A DNA stretch of 64,000 nucleotides from Oceanospirillum sp048268485. Lineage in GTDB: Bacteria; Pseudomonadota; Gammaproteobacteria; Pseudomonadales; Halomonadaceae. Location: contig JBLWVL010000004.1 in assembly GCA_048268485.1 (NCBI GenBank), positions 62,001-126,000 of the forward strand, read 5' to 3'. Below are positions 34,800 through 44,165 of the stretch, piece after piece; positions within the stretch are counted from its first letter, which is position 1; each line of letters begins with the position of its first letter. Below the pieces are notes generated by a model. That model was not told the DNA's origin and made no database searches. It worked only from the letters and a program-made list of their open reading frames with translations. A program made the translations under genes and the position numbers.

Positions 34800-35744
34800 C
34801 TACGCCCTAGGATGATGCTCCTGGTGCAATTCTTTCAGCCTTTGATTTGCCACGTGAGTATAGATCTGCGTTGTCGTGACACTGGAGTGCCCAAGCAACA
34901 ATTGCAAAGATCTGAGGTCTGCACCATGATTCAAGAGGTGAGTAGCAAATGCGTGTCTTAACTGGTGTGGCGACAGAGTCTCCGGGAGCCCTGCCTCTGA
35001 AGCATATTTATGGATACGATACCAGAATGCCTGTCGACTCATACTCCTCCCTTTTCGGCTGGGGAAAAGTGCCGTTTCATTCTCTTTCAAACCCGGTAGC
35101 ATAGGGCGAATATCTTTCAGGTATAGACATAATTCATCCAGAGCAACTTCCCCCAAAGGAACCAGGCGCTCTTTCTGCCCTTTTCCCGTAACCCGAACAA
35201 CACCCTGCTGAAGACTAATTTGCCCAGCAGTCAAACTCACCAGCTCTGAAACCCGAAGCCCTGTGGCATAAAGCAGTTCAAGCATACAGCCATCACGGGC
35301 CTGGATCGGGTCAGAACGGTCAGGCTGAGCCAACAGAGCTTCAACCTGGCACTCAGAAAGTACAGATGGCAGCTTTCTTTCCGCTCGAATTTTTGGCAGC
35401 AAACTGACTGGGTTCTGTGTCACCAGTCCCTCATCCATCAACCAGTAATAGAAGCCTTTCAACGCACTAATAATTCGGGCAACAGATCGTTTATCTAAAC
35501 CGATGTCAAAACAAGCCTCACGAAAGGAAGCCAACTGATCCGTATCCAAATTTAGCAACAGGTCTTGATCGCAAACAGCATTCTTGCTGCTTCCCGAGCC
35601 TATAAAAGCTTCAGGCTGCACTAACCAAAAAACCAGATGCTTCAGATCCCGCCGGTAAGCCAGCTGAGTATTCCGGCTCAGCCCTTTCTCCAGAATCAGA
35701 TAACCCAGGTAACCCTGTATTAAAACATCAGACCCTGCGGCCAT
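34800..35744 (-). CDS. xerD: Site-specific tyrosine recombinase XerD
   Basis: Acts with XerC at dif to resolve chromosome dimers. All catalytic residues are present: Arg164 (TGLRVSEL), Lys188, His260 and Arg263 (HQLRHAFATHLL), His286 (LLGHSSVTTTQ) and Tyr295. 314 residues, slightly long because of an insert near residues 44-60 in the N-terminal SAM-like domain. GGAGG precedes the ATG; a second copy of the SD-containing block lies just upstream. Confidence 0.95.
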   Translation of the reverse strand: MAAGSDVLIQGYLGYLILEKGLSRNTQLAYRRDLKHLVFWLVQPEAFIGSGSSKNAVCDQDLLLNLDTDQLASFREACFDIGLDKRSVARIISALKGFYYWLMDEGLVTQNPVSLLPKIRAERKLPSVLSECQVEALLAQPDRSDPIQARDGCMLELLYATGLRVSELVSLTAGQISLQQGVVRVTGKGQKERLVPLGEVALDELCLYLKDIRPMLPGLKENETALFPSRKGRSMSRQAFWYRIHKYASEAGLPETLSPHQLRHAFATHLLNHGADLRSLQLLLGHSSVTTTQIYTHVANQRLKELHQEHHPRA

Positions 35745-35792
35745 TCACAACCTCCAGAAAAACAACCTCCAGAAACAACAAATCGCAGGCAT

Positions 35793-35829
35793 AAAAAAAC
35801 GGACAACCCCGAAAGGTTACCCGTTTTTT
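35793..35829 (-). terminator. Terminator of the rpsP-rimM-trmD-rplS operon
   Basis: Imperfect long stem AACGGGTAACC / GGTTGTCCGTT with a GA-rich loop, followed by a T run on the reverse strand, 27 nt after rplS. A T run on the forward strand makes it near-symmetrical. Confidence 0.85.
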
Positions 35830-35855
35830 CAGCAAGTCGAACTGATCTTAGCGAA

Positions 35856-36212
35856 TCAGGACAGCTTTTCTTTAATACGTGCAGCTTTACCGCTCAGTTC
35901 ACGCAAGTAGTACAGTTTCGCCTGGCGAACATCACCACGACGCTTAACAGAGATACTGTCTACCAGAGGGCTGTAAACCTGGAAAGTACGCTCAACACCA
36001 ACACCATGAGAGATCTTACGTACAGTGAACGCAGAGTTCAGGCCACGGTTACGCTTACCCAGTACAACACCTTCGAACGCCTGCAGACGCTCACGGTTAC
36101 CTTCTTTAACTTTTACCTGAACAACAACGGTGTCACCTGGTGCAAACGCAGGGACTTCTTTGCTCATTTGTTCGGCTTCAAGAGCCTGGATTACTGTATT
36201 TTTGCTGCTCAT
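35856..36212 (-). CDS. rplS: Ribosomal protein L19
   Basis: 118-residue protein of the 50S subunit at the 30S interface. Signature segments are FAPGDTVVVQVKVKEG, RLQAFEGVVLGKRNRGLNS, TVRKISHGVGVERTF and VKRRGDVRQAKLYYLREL. Start at ATG 36212 behind AGGAGCGAG; the frame is open further upstream but that part is not conserved. Last gene of the rpsP operon. Confidence 0.97.
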   Translation of the reverse strand: MSSKNTVIQALEAEQMSKEVPAFAPGDTVVVQVKVKEGNRERLQAFEGVVLGKRNRGLNSAFTVRKISHGVGVERTFQVYSPLVDSISVKRRGDVRQAKLYYLRELSGKAARIKEKLS

Positions 36213-36249
36213 TAGCTCGCTCCTAGATTTAAGCCGCTCGACTTGCGCA

Positions 36250-36996
36250 TTAGCGCGAACCGTCATGATTGCGGATGAATTCTTCCAACAATGCCTGGCG
36301 CTCATCGTCCAGGTCGACCTTTTCCAACAAGTCTGGCCGCCTTAACCAGGTTCGGCCCAGAGATTGCTGAAGACGCCACCGACGAATGGCTTCATGATTC
36401 CCGCTTAGCAGAACTTCCGGCACATCAAGATCATCAACTTGCTCAGGTCTTGTATAGTGCGGGCAGTCCAACAAGCCATCGGAAAATGAATCCTCTTCAG
36501 CAGAGTCTTCATGCCCGAGAACACCGGGAACCAACCGTGATACTGAATCGATGAGGGTCAAAGCAGCGAGTTCACCACCGCTCAGAACATAATCACCGAT
36601 TGACCACTCTTCATCTATTAATGTCTCCACCACTCGCTCGTCGATGCCTTCATAACGACCGGCAACAATCACCATGCAGTCGCGCTGAGACAGCTCACGC
36701 ACCCCTTCTTGATCAAGAGGACGTCCTTGGGGAGACATATAAATCACCTTGGCATCAGGCCCGGCTTTTTCTTTGGCCGCTAAAATAGCATCGCGCAAAG
36801 GCTGAACTTTCATCAGCATACCGGGACCACCGCCGTAAGGGCGATCATCTACTGTGCGGTGTTTATCTGTTGCGAAATCTCGAGGATTCCAGAATTCAAG
36901 CGACAACAGCTCTTTTTTAACTGCCCGCCCGGTAACACCATATTCGGTGACCGCATCAAACATCCCCGGAAACAGGGATACAACGCCTAACCACAC
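36250..36996 (-). CDS. trmD: tRNA (guanine-N1-)-methyltransferase
   Basis: Makes m1G37 in tRNA and prevents +1 frameshifting. Knotted SPOUT fold: VVSLFPGMFDAVTEYG, DDRPYGGGPGMLMKVQPL, MSPQGRPLDQ, IVAGRYEGIDERVVE and DYVLSGGELAAL. 248 residues. The start is GTG. In the operon between rimM and rplS. Confidence 0.97.
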   Translation of the reverse strand: MWLGVVSLFPGMFDAVTEYGVTGRAVKKELLSLEFWNPRDFATDKHRTVDDRPYGGGPGMLMKVQPLRDAILAAKEKAGPDAKVIYMSPQGRPLDQEGVRELSQRDCMVIVAGRYEGIDERVVETLIDEEWSIGDYVLSGGELAALTLIDSVSRLVPGVLGHEDSAEEDSFSDGLLDCPHYTRPEQVDDLDVPEVLLSGNHEAIRRWRLQQSLGRTWLRRPDLLEKVDLDDERQALLEEFIRNHDGSR

Positions 36997-37041
36997 AGTT
37001 TAATCTCTTTTAAAAATGCCGGTTTCATTACTGCAACCCGC

Positions 37042-37572
37042 TCAGAAGTCAGGATCCCAGTCAACAAGCACAGTGCCGTCGCTGAGATTGACCTCTTTGA
37101 CTACCTGGTCCACCAAATAAGGAATCAGACGCTCAGCATCATCAATACTATCCGGCGTTGCCTTCACTACCAGCACGTCATTGGCACCGGTTTCCAGCAG
37201 ATAGTCGACCGAACCCAGAACTACGTTTTCGGTTGTGACTACTGTCAGGCCCTCTAACTGATGCCAGTAGTAATCACCCTCTTCCAGATCCGGCAATGCG
37301 TCTTTTGGCATGCGAATTTCACAGCCACACATCTCTTCAGCGCCACTACGATCAGCAACAACCTTCAGGCGGGCAACGAGACCCTTACCGTGTTTTTTGC
37401 CCTTTGCAACGTCAAACTCACCCAAAGGCTTGTCATCTTTCCACAAAGACCATTTCTTGTACTGGAAGATACCGTCCATAGGATCGGTAAAAGAATAAAC
37501 CTTGACCCAGCCCTGAATACCAAAAGGACTTGTAATTCTACCAAGGACTACAAAATCTTCTGGATCTGACAT
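37042..37572 (-). CDS. rimM: Ribosome maturation factor RimM
   Basis: 30S maturation factor acting on the head region with S19. VVLGRITSPFGIQGWVKVYS at the N-terminus and the PRC-barrel part YYWHQLEGLTVVT and LIPYLVDQVV. 176 residues. Second gene of rpsP-rimM-trmD-rplS. Confidence 0.96.
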   Translation of the reverse strand: MSDPEDFVVLGRITSPFGIQGWVKVYSFTDPMDGIFQYKKWSLWKDDKPLGEFDVAKGKKHGKGLVARLKVVADRSGAEEMCGCEIRMPKDALPDLEEGDYYWHQLEGLTVVTTENVVLGSVDYLLETGANDVLVVKATPDSIDDAERLIPYLVDQVVKEVNLSDGTVLVDWDPDF

Positions 37573-37754
37573 AAGCCTGACTTATTCTCTCAATTCATCG
37601 GATTAGCCAACTGAAAACAGCAGGCCGACTCGATGTTTAAAACGACAACCGCTTTAATACTCAAACGTAAAAAGCGTTAAGCTATTCGCTGGTTTTAACA
37701 CCAGCCTAAAGCGGTCATACTGGTTTATCACTGCATCTGTAAAGAAAGCAGCAA

Positions 37755-37997
37755 TTACTTAGCAGCATCTTTCAGCAGCTGAGCAACACGGTCAGATATA
37801 GTTGCACCCTGACCTTTCCAGTATTCTACGCGTTCGAAATCAACACGCAGACGCTCTTCCTGGCCTTTAGCCAGTGGATTAAAGAAACCAACACGCTCAA
37901 GAAAACGACCATTACGGGCGCTACGAGAGTTAGTTACAGTCAAGTGATAGAACGGGCGCTTCTTAGAGCCACCGCGAGCAAGACGAATGGTTACCAT
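37755..37997 (-). CDS. rpsP: Ribosomal protein S16
   Basis: 80-residue 30S protein starting MVTIRLARGGSKKRPFYHL, with SARNGRFLERVGFFNP and the C-terminal RVAQLLKDAAK. Normal length. First gene of the operon, preceded by a long leader. Confidence 0.98.
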   Translation of the reverse strand: MVTIRLARGGSKKRPFYHLTVTNSRSARNGRFLERVGFFNPLAKGQEERLRVDFERVEYWKGQGATISDRVAQLLKDAAK

Positions 37998-38312
37998 TGC
38001 CTTTTTATCCTATGTTCGGAGTTCTCAAAATTTCGCTACAGACTTTCATTTACGGCCTTTCAGCCCGAAAGGCGGCATATTCTAAGGGAAAACACCGGCT
38101 TTTGGAACCACAAAAGCACAATATTCCGCCACAACCACAATTTACATTGGGCTGAGCAGAAACGTCAGTCTGAAAATGTGCGCGCTATTGTAGGCGTACA
38201 CAGCCTAAACGCAAGTCTGAAGCATCTTTTTCTGCAACTTATCAGTAGAAAAAACTGACCAAAGCTGCAATAAAACAAGAGGCCGAGTCTAGCAACCTAT
38301 TGTTTTAAAAGC

Positions 38313-38318
38313 ATTATA
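38313..38318 (-). promoter_or_regulatory. Candidate -10 element for the rpsP operon
   Basis: TATAAT on the reverse strand, just past the ffh terminator. No good -35 was seen. It would give a leader of about 310 nt before rpsP, which fits a ribosomal operon but is unproven. The rest of 37998-38349 shows no gene. Confidence 0.35.
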
Positions 38319-38349
38319 CTGACATTGATCAGTAGAAATGCCAAACCAC

Positions 38350-38389
38350 AAAAAGAAAGAAAAGGCCTGATAAAACAGCACCTTTTCTT
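38350..38389 (-). terminator. Probable terminator of ffh
   Basis: Reverse-strand arms AAGAAAAGG/CCTTTTCTT with a 15-nt loop, then a T-rich tail. The AT-rich stem makes it weaker than others in the window. Confidence 0.5.
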
Positions 38390-38426
38390 AGAGGCATTTA
38401 TAAATACCCATTTCAGTCAGGTAGAT

Positions 38427-39809
38427 TCAGAAACGAGGAGGCATTCCGCCACCACCCATTCCAGGAGGAAGCATACCACCAAGCCCACGCATCATTTTAG
38501 ACATTCCACCCTTACTGCCCATTTTCTTCATCATCTTCTGCATCTGCTTGTGCTGTTTCAACAAGCGATTCAGATCCTGAATCTGCAGGCCGGAGCCTGC
38601 GCAGATACGACGCTTACGCGAACCAGAGATCATATCCGGCTTCTGGCGTTCCAGGGGTGTCATTGAATTAATCAACGCCTCTAGCTTGCCCATCTCTTTT
38701 TCCGCAGCGCCATTTTTAGCAACCTCAGCGATCTGCCCCATGCCCGGCAGCTTATCCATCAGGCCAGCCATACCACCCATGTTTTTCATCTGCTGAATCT
38801 GGTCACGAAAGTCTTCCAGGTCAAAACCCTTTCCTTTCTTAACTTTCTTCGCCAGTTTTTCTGCTTTCTCTTTATCGATTTTCTGTTCTGCTTCTTCGAT
38901 AAGAGAAAGGATATCGCCCATACCCAAAATACGGGAGGCAACACGATCCGGGTGAAATGGCTCGAGGGCATCAACTTTTTCCCCCATCCCCATAAACTTG
39001 ATCGGCTTACCGGTAATATGACGTACAGACAGTGCAGCACCACCACGTGCATCACCGTCGGCTTTAGTCAGAATCACACCTGTCAGTGGCAATGCATCGC
39101 CAAATGCTTTGGCAGTATTAGCCGCATCCTGACCTGTCATAGCATCAACCACAAACAGTGTTTCGACAGGATTAATACCGGCATGCAACTCTTTAATTTC
39201 GCTCATCATGTCATCATCGACATGCAGACGGCCCGCAGTATCGACAATGACAACATCAAAGAACTGAATCTTAGCGTGAGCAATAGCTGCGTTTGCAATA
39301 TCCAGAGGTTTCTGATCGGTAGAGCTTGGGAAAAATTCTGCTTCTACTTCGCCAGCCAGAGTTTCCAGCTGTTTAATTGCTGCCGGTCGATAAATATCGG
39401 CAGAAACCACCAGAACTTTTTTCTTCTCTCGCTCTTTCAGGTAACGGGCCAATTTCGCCACGGAAGTGGTTTTACCCGCACCCTGCAGGCCCGCCATCAG
39501 AATGACCGCAGGAGGGTTAGCCGCCAGGTTCAGCGTTTCATTCGCCTCCCCCATAATCTGCTCCAGCTCCTGCTGAACGATCTTAACGAACTGCTGACCA
39601 GGGCTTAAACTCTTGCTGACCTCCTGACCAACCGCACGTTCTTTAACCTTTTCAATAAAAGCTTTAACAACGGGCAGCGCCACATCAGCCTCAAGCAGCG
39701 CTTTACGAACCTCCCGCAGAGTGTCTTTAATATTATCTTCCGTCAGGCGCGCCTGACCGGTAATCGAACGCAGGCTTTTCGATAGGCGTTCGGTTAAATT
39801 CTCAAACAT
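38427..39809 (-). CDS. ffh: Signal recognition particle protein (Ffh)
   Basis: SRP GTPase that targets nascent membrane proteins together with 4.5S RNA and FtsY. NG domain: GLQGAGKTTS (G1), DTAGRLHVDDD (G3), TKADGDARGGAALS (G4). The Met-rich M domain (KKMGSKGGMSKMMRGL) with the RNA-binding ISGSRKRRICAGSG follows. 460 residues. Upstream of the rpsP operon on the same strand; divergent from ypjD. Confidence 0.97.
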   Translation of the reverse strand: MFENLTERLSKSLRSITGQARLTEDNIKDTLREVRKALLEADVALPVVKAFIEKVKERAVGQEVSKSLSPGQQFVKIVQQELEQIMGEANETLNLAANPPAVILMAGLQGAGKTTSVAKLARYLKEREKKKVLVVSADIYRPAAIKQLETLAGEVEAEFFPSSTDQKPLDIANAAIAHAKIQFFDVVIVDTAGRLHVDDDMMSEIKELHAGINPVETLFVVDAMTGQDAANTAKAFGDALPLTGVILTKADGDARGGAALSVRHITGKPIKFMGMGEKVDALEPFHPDRVASRILGMGDILSLIEEAEQKIDKEKAEKLAKKVKKGKGFDLEDFRDQIQQMKNMGGMAGLMDKLPGMGQIAEVAKNGAAEKEMGKLEALINSMTPLERQKPDMISGSRKRRICAGSGLQIQDLNRLLKQHKQMQKMMKKMGSKGGMSKMMRGLGGMLPPGMGGGGMPPRF

Positions 39810-39923
39810 CTATAACTTCCTCGCTGCTAAAACAGCAGAAAAACATCCAAACATGAGTACTTATGGCACAAAAAAAACAAACAGAGGATCGTGCCAAGCA
39901 AGTAGAATCCAGTTAATGTTGGC

Positions 39924-39950
39924 ATTATAACCAGTGCAGGCGCCTGTCAT
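39924..39950 (-). promoter_or_regulatory. Candidate ffh promoter
   Basis: ATGACA (39945-39950), 15-nt spacer, TATAAT (39924-39929) on the reverse strand, about 115 nt before the ffh start. The spacer is short. The rest of the 350-nt interval 39810-40159 shows no gene. Confidence 0.45.
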
Positions 39951-40159
39951 CTATGGGCAAATAAGCTTTAACAGGCATTCATAACCAACAGACTAACAAA
40001 ACAGCCCCTTAATAACGGGCTGTAATGATGCAGCGCCGCCTGCAATCGGTTACTATTAATGCTCATTTATCAGGCATGACCTGATTCTGATTTCAGGCAG
40101 TCCGTTAAGGGTTTCCAATCCCCCAACCTGCTGTATTTATACGGGATAACTGACAGATT

Positions 40160-40954
40160 ATGGATGCTATCGCACTAGCTCTGATCGCCATCGTTTTCTA
40201 TTGTGCTGCAGCCACTTATCAGCTGCTTGCCTTGCAACGCAAAGCACCAAACCGCCCTCCCATGATCCGCCTCCTGGGAGCAGCAGCAGTTCTTAATCAT
40301 GGCCTCAGTGTCTGGTTAGCAATTTTTCAGTCAGATGGCCTGCATCTTGGCCTGACAGAGATGAGTTTGTTAGCTACTTTCACCATTAGCCTGATGCTCC
40401 TGATCAGCAGCCTTAAAAAACCAGTCCTGAATCTCAGCATCGGTGTATTCCCAATGTCGATGCTTGCTCTGATTTTTGCTATTTGGGGCCCAGCTTCAGC
40501 GCCCAGCAATCACCTTCCTCCCGGCCTGACATTACATATTCTGACTTCTTTAGTTGCATACAGCTTGATTATTATTGCAGCCTGTCAGGCACTTCTTGTG
40601 TCAATCCAGAACTATCAGCTAAAGCATAAACAAACCCGTGGCATCATACAGGTATTGCCTCCACTTCAGACGATGGAACGCTTACTGTTTGAATTGATCT
40701 TCAGCGGCGTTATTATTCTGACCATCGCTATCGGTAGTGGTTTTATTTTTATCGAGAACCTGTTTGCTCAGCACCTGGCACACAAAACCGCACTAAGTCT
40801 GATGGCATGGCTTGTTTTTGCTGTTTTGTTGGCAGGGCACAAATGGCTAGGTTGGCGCGGCATGACAGCGGTTCGTTGGACCTTGGGTGGAGCAACACTT
40901 CTGGTTCTGGGGTATTTCGGTAGCAAGGTTGCCCTTGAAATTCTGCTGAACTAA
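40160..40954 (+). CDS. ypjD: CcsA/YpjD-type cytochrome c assembly family membrane protein
   Basis: 264 residues with about eight transmembrane helices. Resembles the haem-handling CcsA/HemX family, with His residues at NHGLSVWLAIF and THILTSL-like HILTSLVAYSL that could ligate haem. The exact role in gammaproteobacteria is unknown. The ffh / ypjD / corB neighbourhood is conserved. No strong SD was seen. Confidence 0.82.
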   Translation: MDAIALALIAIVFYCAAATYQLLALQRKAPNRPPMIRLLGAAAVLNHGLSVWLAIFQSDGLHLGLTEMSLLATFTISLMLLISSLKKPVLNLSIGVFPMSMLALIFAIWGPASAPSNHLPPGLTLHILTSLVAYSLIIIAACQALLVSIQNYQLKHKQTRGIIQVLPPLQTMERLLFELIFSGVIILTIAIGSGFIFIENLFAQHLAHKTALSLMAWLVFAVLLAGHKWLGWRGMTAVRWTLGGATLLVLGYFGSKVALEILLN

Positions 40955-41191
40955 CCCGAAATTACGGAAACTAATCTTCTGCTTTACAGCCCGCTCACCT
41001 TGACGTCAGCAGGCCGAAAATTTAAAAAGTAGAATCTGCGATTTTCGGTCGCAGTAAAAACAATAAAAGCGGTCACCTTTTGACGCTGTCCAGCGGCGAA
41101 TTAACTGAACACTGACCCGAGGAGGTCATCCGGCTGTCATACAGCGGCGGTTAAATCGTCAGTTTTTCATTTTTGCAGGATACCTGATCTC

Positions 41192-42472
41192 TTGAACGAC
41201 ACCCCCCTTGGCATTTTATTTGGACTTTTAGCCTTTCTGATTGTCTGTTCCGGTTTTTTCTCCAGTTCCGAAACCGGCATGATGTCACTTAACCGTTATC
41301 GGTTAAGTCACAAAGCAAAAAACCGCGATAAGGGAGCGTTGCGGGTAAGCCGCCTGCTGGAACGCCCTGATCGTCTGATTGGTGTTATTCTGATCGGCAA
41401 CAACTTCGTTAACATTCTTGCATCCGCTATCGCTACCGTTATTGCAGTTCGCCTCTACGGCGACGCAGGTATTGCCATCGCGACTGCACTACTGACCTTA
41501 GTTATTCTGATCTTTGCAGAGGTCACGCCTAAGACACTGGCAGCGATGCACCCGGAAAAAATCGCGTACCCTGCATCTTTGTTACTCACACCCCTTCTCA
41601 AAATAATGTACCCGCTGGTCTTTCTGGTAAATGCCATTACCAATGGACTGCTTAAGGTGATGGGGGTTAATCAGAATGACAGCAGTAATGATCAGTTAAC
41701 ACCCGAAGAGCTGCGCACAGTCGTGCTTGAAGCCGGCGCAATGATACCCCGTCGTCACAAAACCATGCTGCTCAGTATTCTGGATCTGGAGTCAATGACC
41801 GTTGATGACATTATGATCCCCCGCCATGATATTCAGGGTATCAACCTCGATGACCCGGTCGAATCCATTATCGAACAGTTACAGAACTGCCAGCACACCC
41901 GCCTGATTCTATTTAAGGGGGATATTAATAACGTACTGGGCATTCTGCATATGCGCAACGCATCACGCTTTATGGCCCGACAGATGCCGACTAAAGAAGA
42001 TCTGCTGGCTGAAGCCCGGGAGCCCTATTTTATTCCGGAGACCACACCATTACAGACACAGCTGCTGAACTTCCAGCGCCTGAAGCGTCGTATCGGTATC
42101 GTAGTTGATGAATACGGAGATGTACTGGGTATTGTGACACTGGAGGATATTCTGGAAGAGATTGTCGGCGACTTTACCTCTCCGATGAGTGGCCATAATG
42201 ATGAGATCAAACCAGATGGTAATGGCAACTTTGAAGTAGAAGGCGCTGCCAGTATTCGGGATATCAACAAGACACTGGACTGGGCGCTACCGGTCGATGG
42301 TCCAAAGACCCTGAACGGCCTGATCATTGAGTACCTGGAGGCGATCCCGGAAGCTCCAGTCTGTCTGAGCTTCGGACCATACCAACTGGAAACACTGGAG
42401 ATCAGCGGCAACTTCGTACACAAGGTGCGCTGTAAAGAGATTAAGAAAGGCAAAAAAAAGCGTAGCTCTTAA
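41192..42472 (+). CDS. HlyC/CorC family (CNNM/DUF21) transporter, CorB-like
   Basis: 426 residues. N-terminal DUF21 membrane domain (about 5-140) with FFSSSETGMMSLNRYRL and IGNNFVNILASAIATV, then a CBS pair (DDIMIPRHDIQGINL; FQRLKRRIGIVVDEYGDVLGIVTLEDILEEIVGD) and a C-terminal CorC_HlyC domain. The family takes part in Mg2+/Co2+ handling. The start is TTG with GCAGGA about 12 nt upstream. Downstream of ypjD as in E. coli ypjD-yfjD. Confidence 0.9.
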   Translation: MNDTPLGILFGLLAFLIVCSGFFSSSETGMMSLNRYRLSHKAKNRDKGALRVSRLLERPDRLIGVILIGNNFVNILASAIATVIAVRLYGDAGIAIATALLTLVILIFAEVTPKTLAAMHPEKIAYPASLLLTPLLKIMYPLVFLVNAITNGLLKVMGVNQNDSSNDQLTPEELRTVVLEAGAMIPRRHKTMLLSILDLESMTVDDIMIPRHDIQGINLDDPVESIIEQLQNCQHTRLILFKGDINNVLGILHMRNASRFMARQMPTKEDLLAEAREPYFIPETTPLQTQLLNFQRLKRRIGIVVDEYGDVLGIVTLEDILEEIVGDFTSPMSGHNDEIKPDGNGNFEVEGAASIRDINKTLDWALPVDGPKTLNGLIIEYLEAIPEAPVCLSFGPYQLETLEISGNFVHKVRCKEIKKGKKKRSS

Positions 42473-42497
42473 CCCTTTACTTTTTTCCTTCCGCCTC

Positions 42498-43526
42498 TCA
42501 ATCAGTCGCTATAAAGCGGCTGATTGCGCTATAGGCTTCCTGACACACCTCGGGCACCAGTAACTCCAGATTCAGAAAGGCATGCAGCATCTGCTCGTAA
42601 CAGACACCCTCTACATCGACGCCGGCAATCACCAGCTTATCGAAGAAGTAGCTCGCCTCATCTCTTAGGGGATCGTACCCGGCACTCATCAGCAAGGTCC
42701 TGGGAAAGTAAGCAGGCACGGGCATCTCAAGTGGCGAAATAGAAAGCGGATCAGATTTGCCCTGCAGGTACTGATCAAAATACCAACGCATCCGCTCTTC
42801 AGTCAGGAAGTACCCCTCAGAAAACTGCTGAATCGAACCTGCCTGCATACGATAATCAAGACTTGGATACAGTAAAACCAGGGCTTCTGGATAACCAGGC
42901 AGCGTTTTCGGTTGCTGCAAACAAAGGGTCGCGGCCATAGCAGCGCCGCCGGAGTCCCCCATCATCATTACCCTGATATCTGGTGGCAGCTGAAAGGCCT
43001 CAAGTACCAGGGGTAAAAGCCTCATCAGTTCGGCAACACTTTCAATCCCCGCCGGCCAAGGGTTTTCAGGAGCAAGAGGATAATCCATAGCCAATACGAC
43101 CTGGCCACTCTCCTGAGCCAACCTTCGGCAGATAGGGTCGTAAACGTCAATACTGCCCGCCATATGTCCGCCGCCATGAATGAAGAGCATCAGCGTATCC
43201 GGTGACTCAACCGGCTGATAAAGGCGCAACGGCAACTCTGTCACGTTATGCTCCGAAACACAGCTAAGGGGTGATACCAGATTTTCGACACGCAGCAACT
43301 CAGGGCCTTTTGGCACAAAACGTGTGGTAATTCCTGCCAACGCCTGGCGGGCATGCTCCGGCGTTGCTGTTTTTTGCTCTGGAGTAAGGCTCGCCAATAA
43401 CTGATTAAATTGTACCCGCCAATGCTCCAGCGTAGGGTGGAGTGGCTTCAATGCCTCAACTGAAAACGCTGACAATGGTGTGATAACAACATCCTGCGCA
43501 AACTGTTCTGACTGAGATAACCCCAT
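42498..43526 (-). CDS. Alpha/beta hydrolase, hormone-sensitive-lipase type
   Basis: 342-residue cytosolic esterase. Oxyanion-hole motif FIHGGGHMAG, nucleophile in MGDSGGAA, Asp in GYDPLRDE and His in MLHAFLNL make a full triad. SD AGGGGTGAG before the ATG. Likely hydrolyses short-chain esters; the natural substrate is unknown. Lies 23 nt after the GNAT gene on the same strand. Confidence 0.9.
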   Translation of the reverse strand: MGLSQSEQFAQDVVITPLSAFSVEALKPLHPTLEHWRVQFNQLLASLTPEQKTATPEHARQALAGITTRFVPKGPELLRVENLVSPLSCVSEHNVTELPLRLYQPVESPDTLMLFIHGGGHMAGSIDVYDPICRRLAQESGQVVLAMDYPLAPENPWPAGIESVAELMRLLPLVLEAFQLPPDIRVMMMGDSGGAAMAATLCLQQPKTLPGYPEALVLLYPSLDYRMQAGSIQQFSEGYFLTEERMRWYFDQYLQGKSDPLSISPLEMPVPAYFPRTLLMSAGYDPLRDEASYFFDKLVIAGVDVEGVCYEQMLHAFLNLELLVPEVCQEAYSAISRFIATD

Positions 43527-43549
43527 AGCTCACCCCTTCAAATAGTGAA

Positions 43550-44113
43550 TTAAGCATGGTCAGGATAACTGAACTCCAGTACCTGAATATTTCCCATTTC
43601 ACGCCCCAGCGAAAAACTCGCTCCCAGCTTCTGTGCTAATTTAATCGACGGCTTATTCTCGCTGTGAATCAGGCTGATCAGAGGCTCCTGCGGAAAATAC
43701 GTTCTCTGGTATGCCAGAGCCGCCTGAGCCGCCTCAAAGGCAAACCCCTTACGCCAACTCTCTTTGGCGATCATCCAGCCCAACTCCATGCCCGGCCAGC
43801 CCTCCGGTTGATACAAACCAACACGGCCTATCACCCGTCCAGAGTTTTTTTCTTCAACCGCCCATAAGCCAAAACCTTTCAGACACCAGTGCCCCATCAG
43901 ATATGCCATGCTCTGCCAGGCCTGTTCAGCATTCAGCGGCACGCCCTGACCGACATAACGTACAACATCCGTATCACTCACCATACCGTGATACGCAGAA
44001 AAATCTGGCTGCCTGAAGGCTCTTAAAATAAGACGTTCCGTTTCAAGCACAGGCACTTCATCCCGGGTAACCATTTCAGAGGCTGGCACGCCTGGAATAT
44101 TATTAGCGGTCAT
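43550..44113 (-). CDS. GNAT N-acetyltransferase, RimJ/RimL type
   Basis: 187 residues with TERLILRAFRQPDFSAYHGM at the N-terminus of the domain, the acetyl-CoA loop region GWMIAKESWRKGFAFEAAQAAL and LIHSENKPSIKLAQKLGASF. Substrate (protein N-terminus or small amine) cannot be told. Likely one transcript with the hydrolase at 42498. Confidence 0.9.
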   Translation of the reverse strand: MTANNIPGVPASEMVTRDEVPVLETERLILRAFRQPDFSAYHGMVSDTDVVRYVGQGVPLNAEQAWQSMAYLMGHWCLKGFGLWAVEEKNSGRVIGRVGLYQPEGWPGMELGWMIAKESWRKGFAFEAAQAALAYQRTYFPQEPLISLIHSENKPSIKLAQKLGASFSLGREMGNIQVLEFSYPDHA

Positions 44114-44165
44114 CTGACCATCCTCCTCTATTTTCCTTTACAATCAGGTCAACGCATTCATATTA

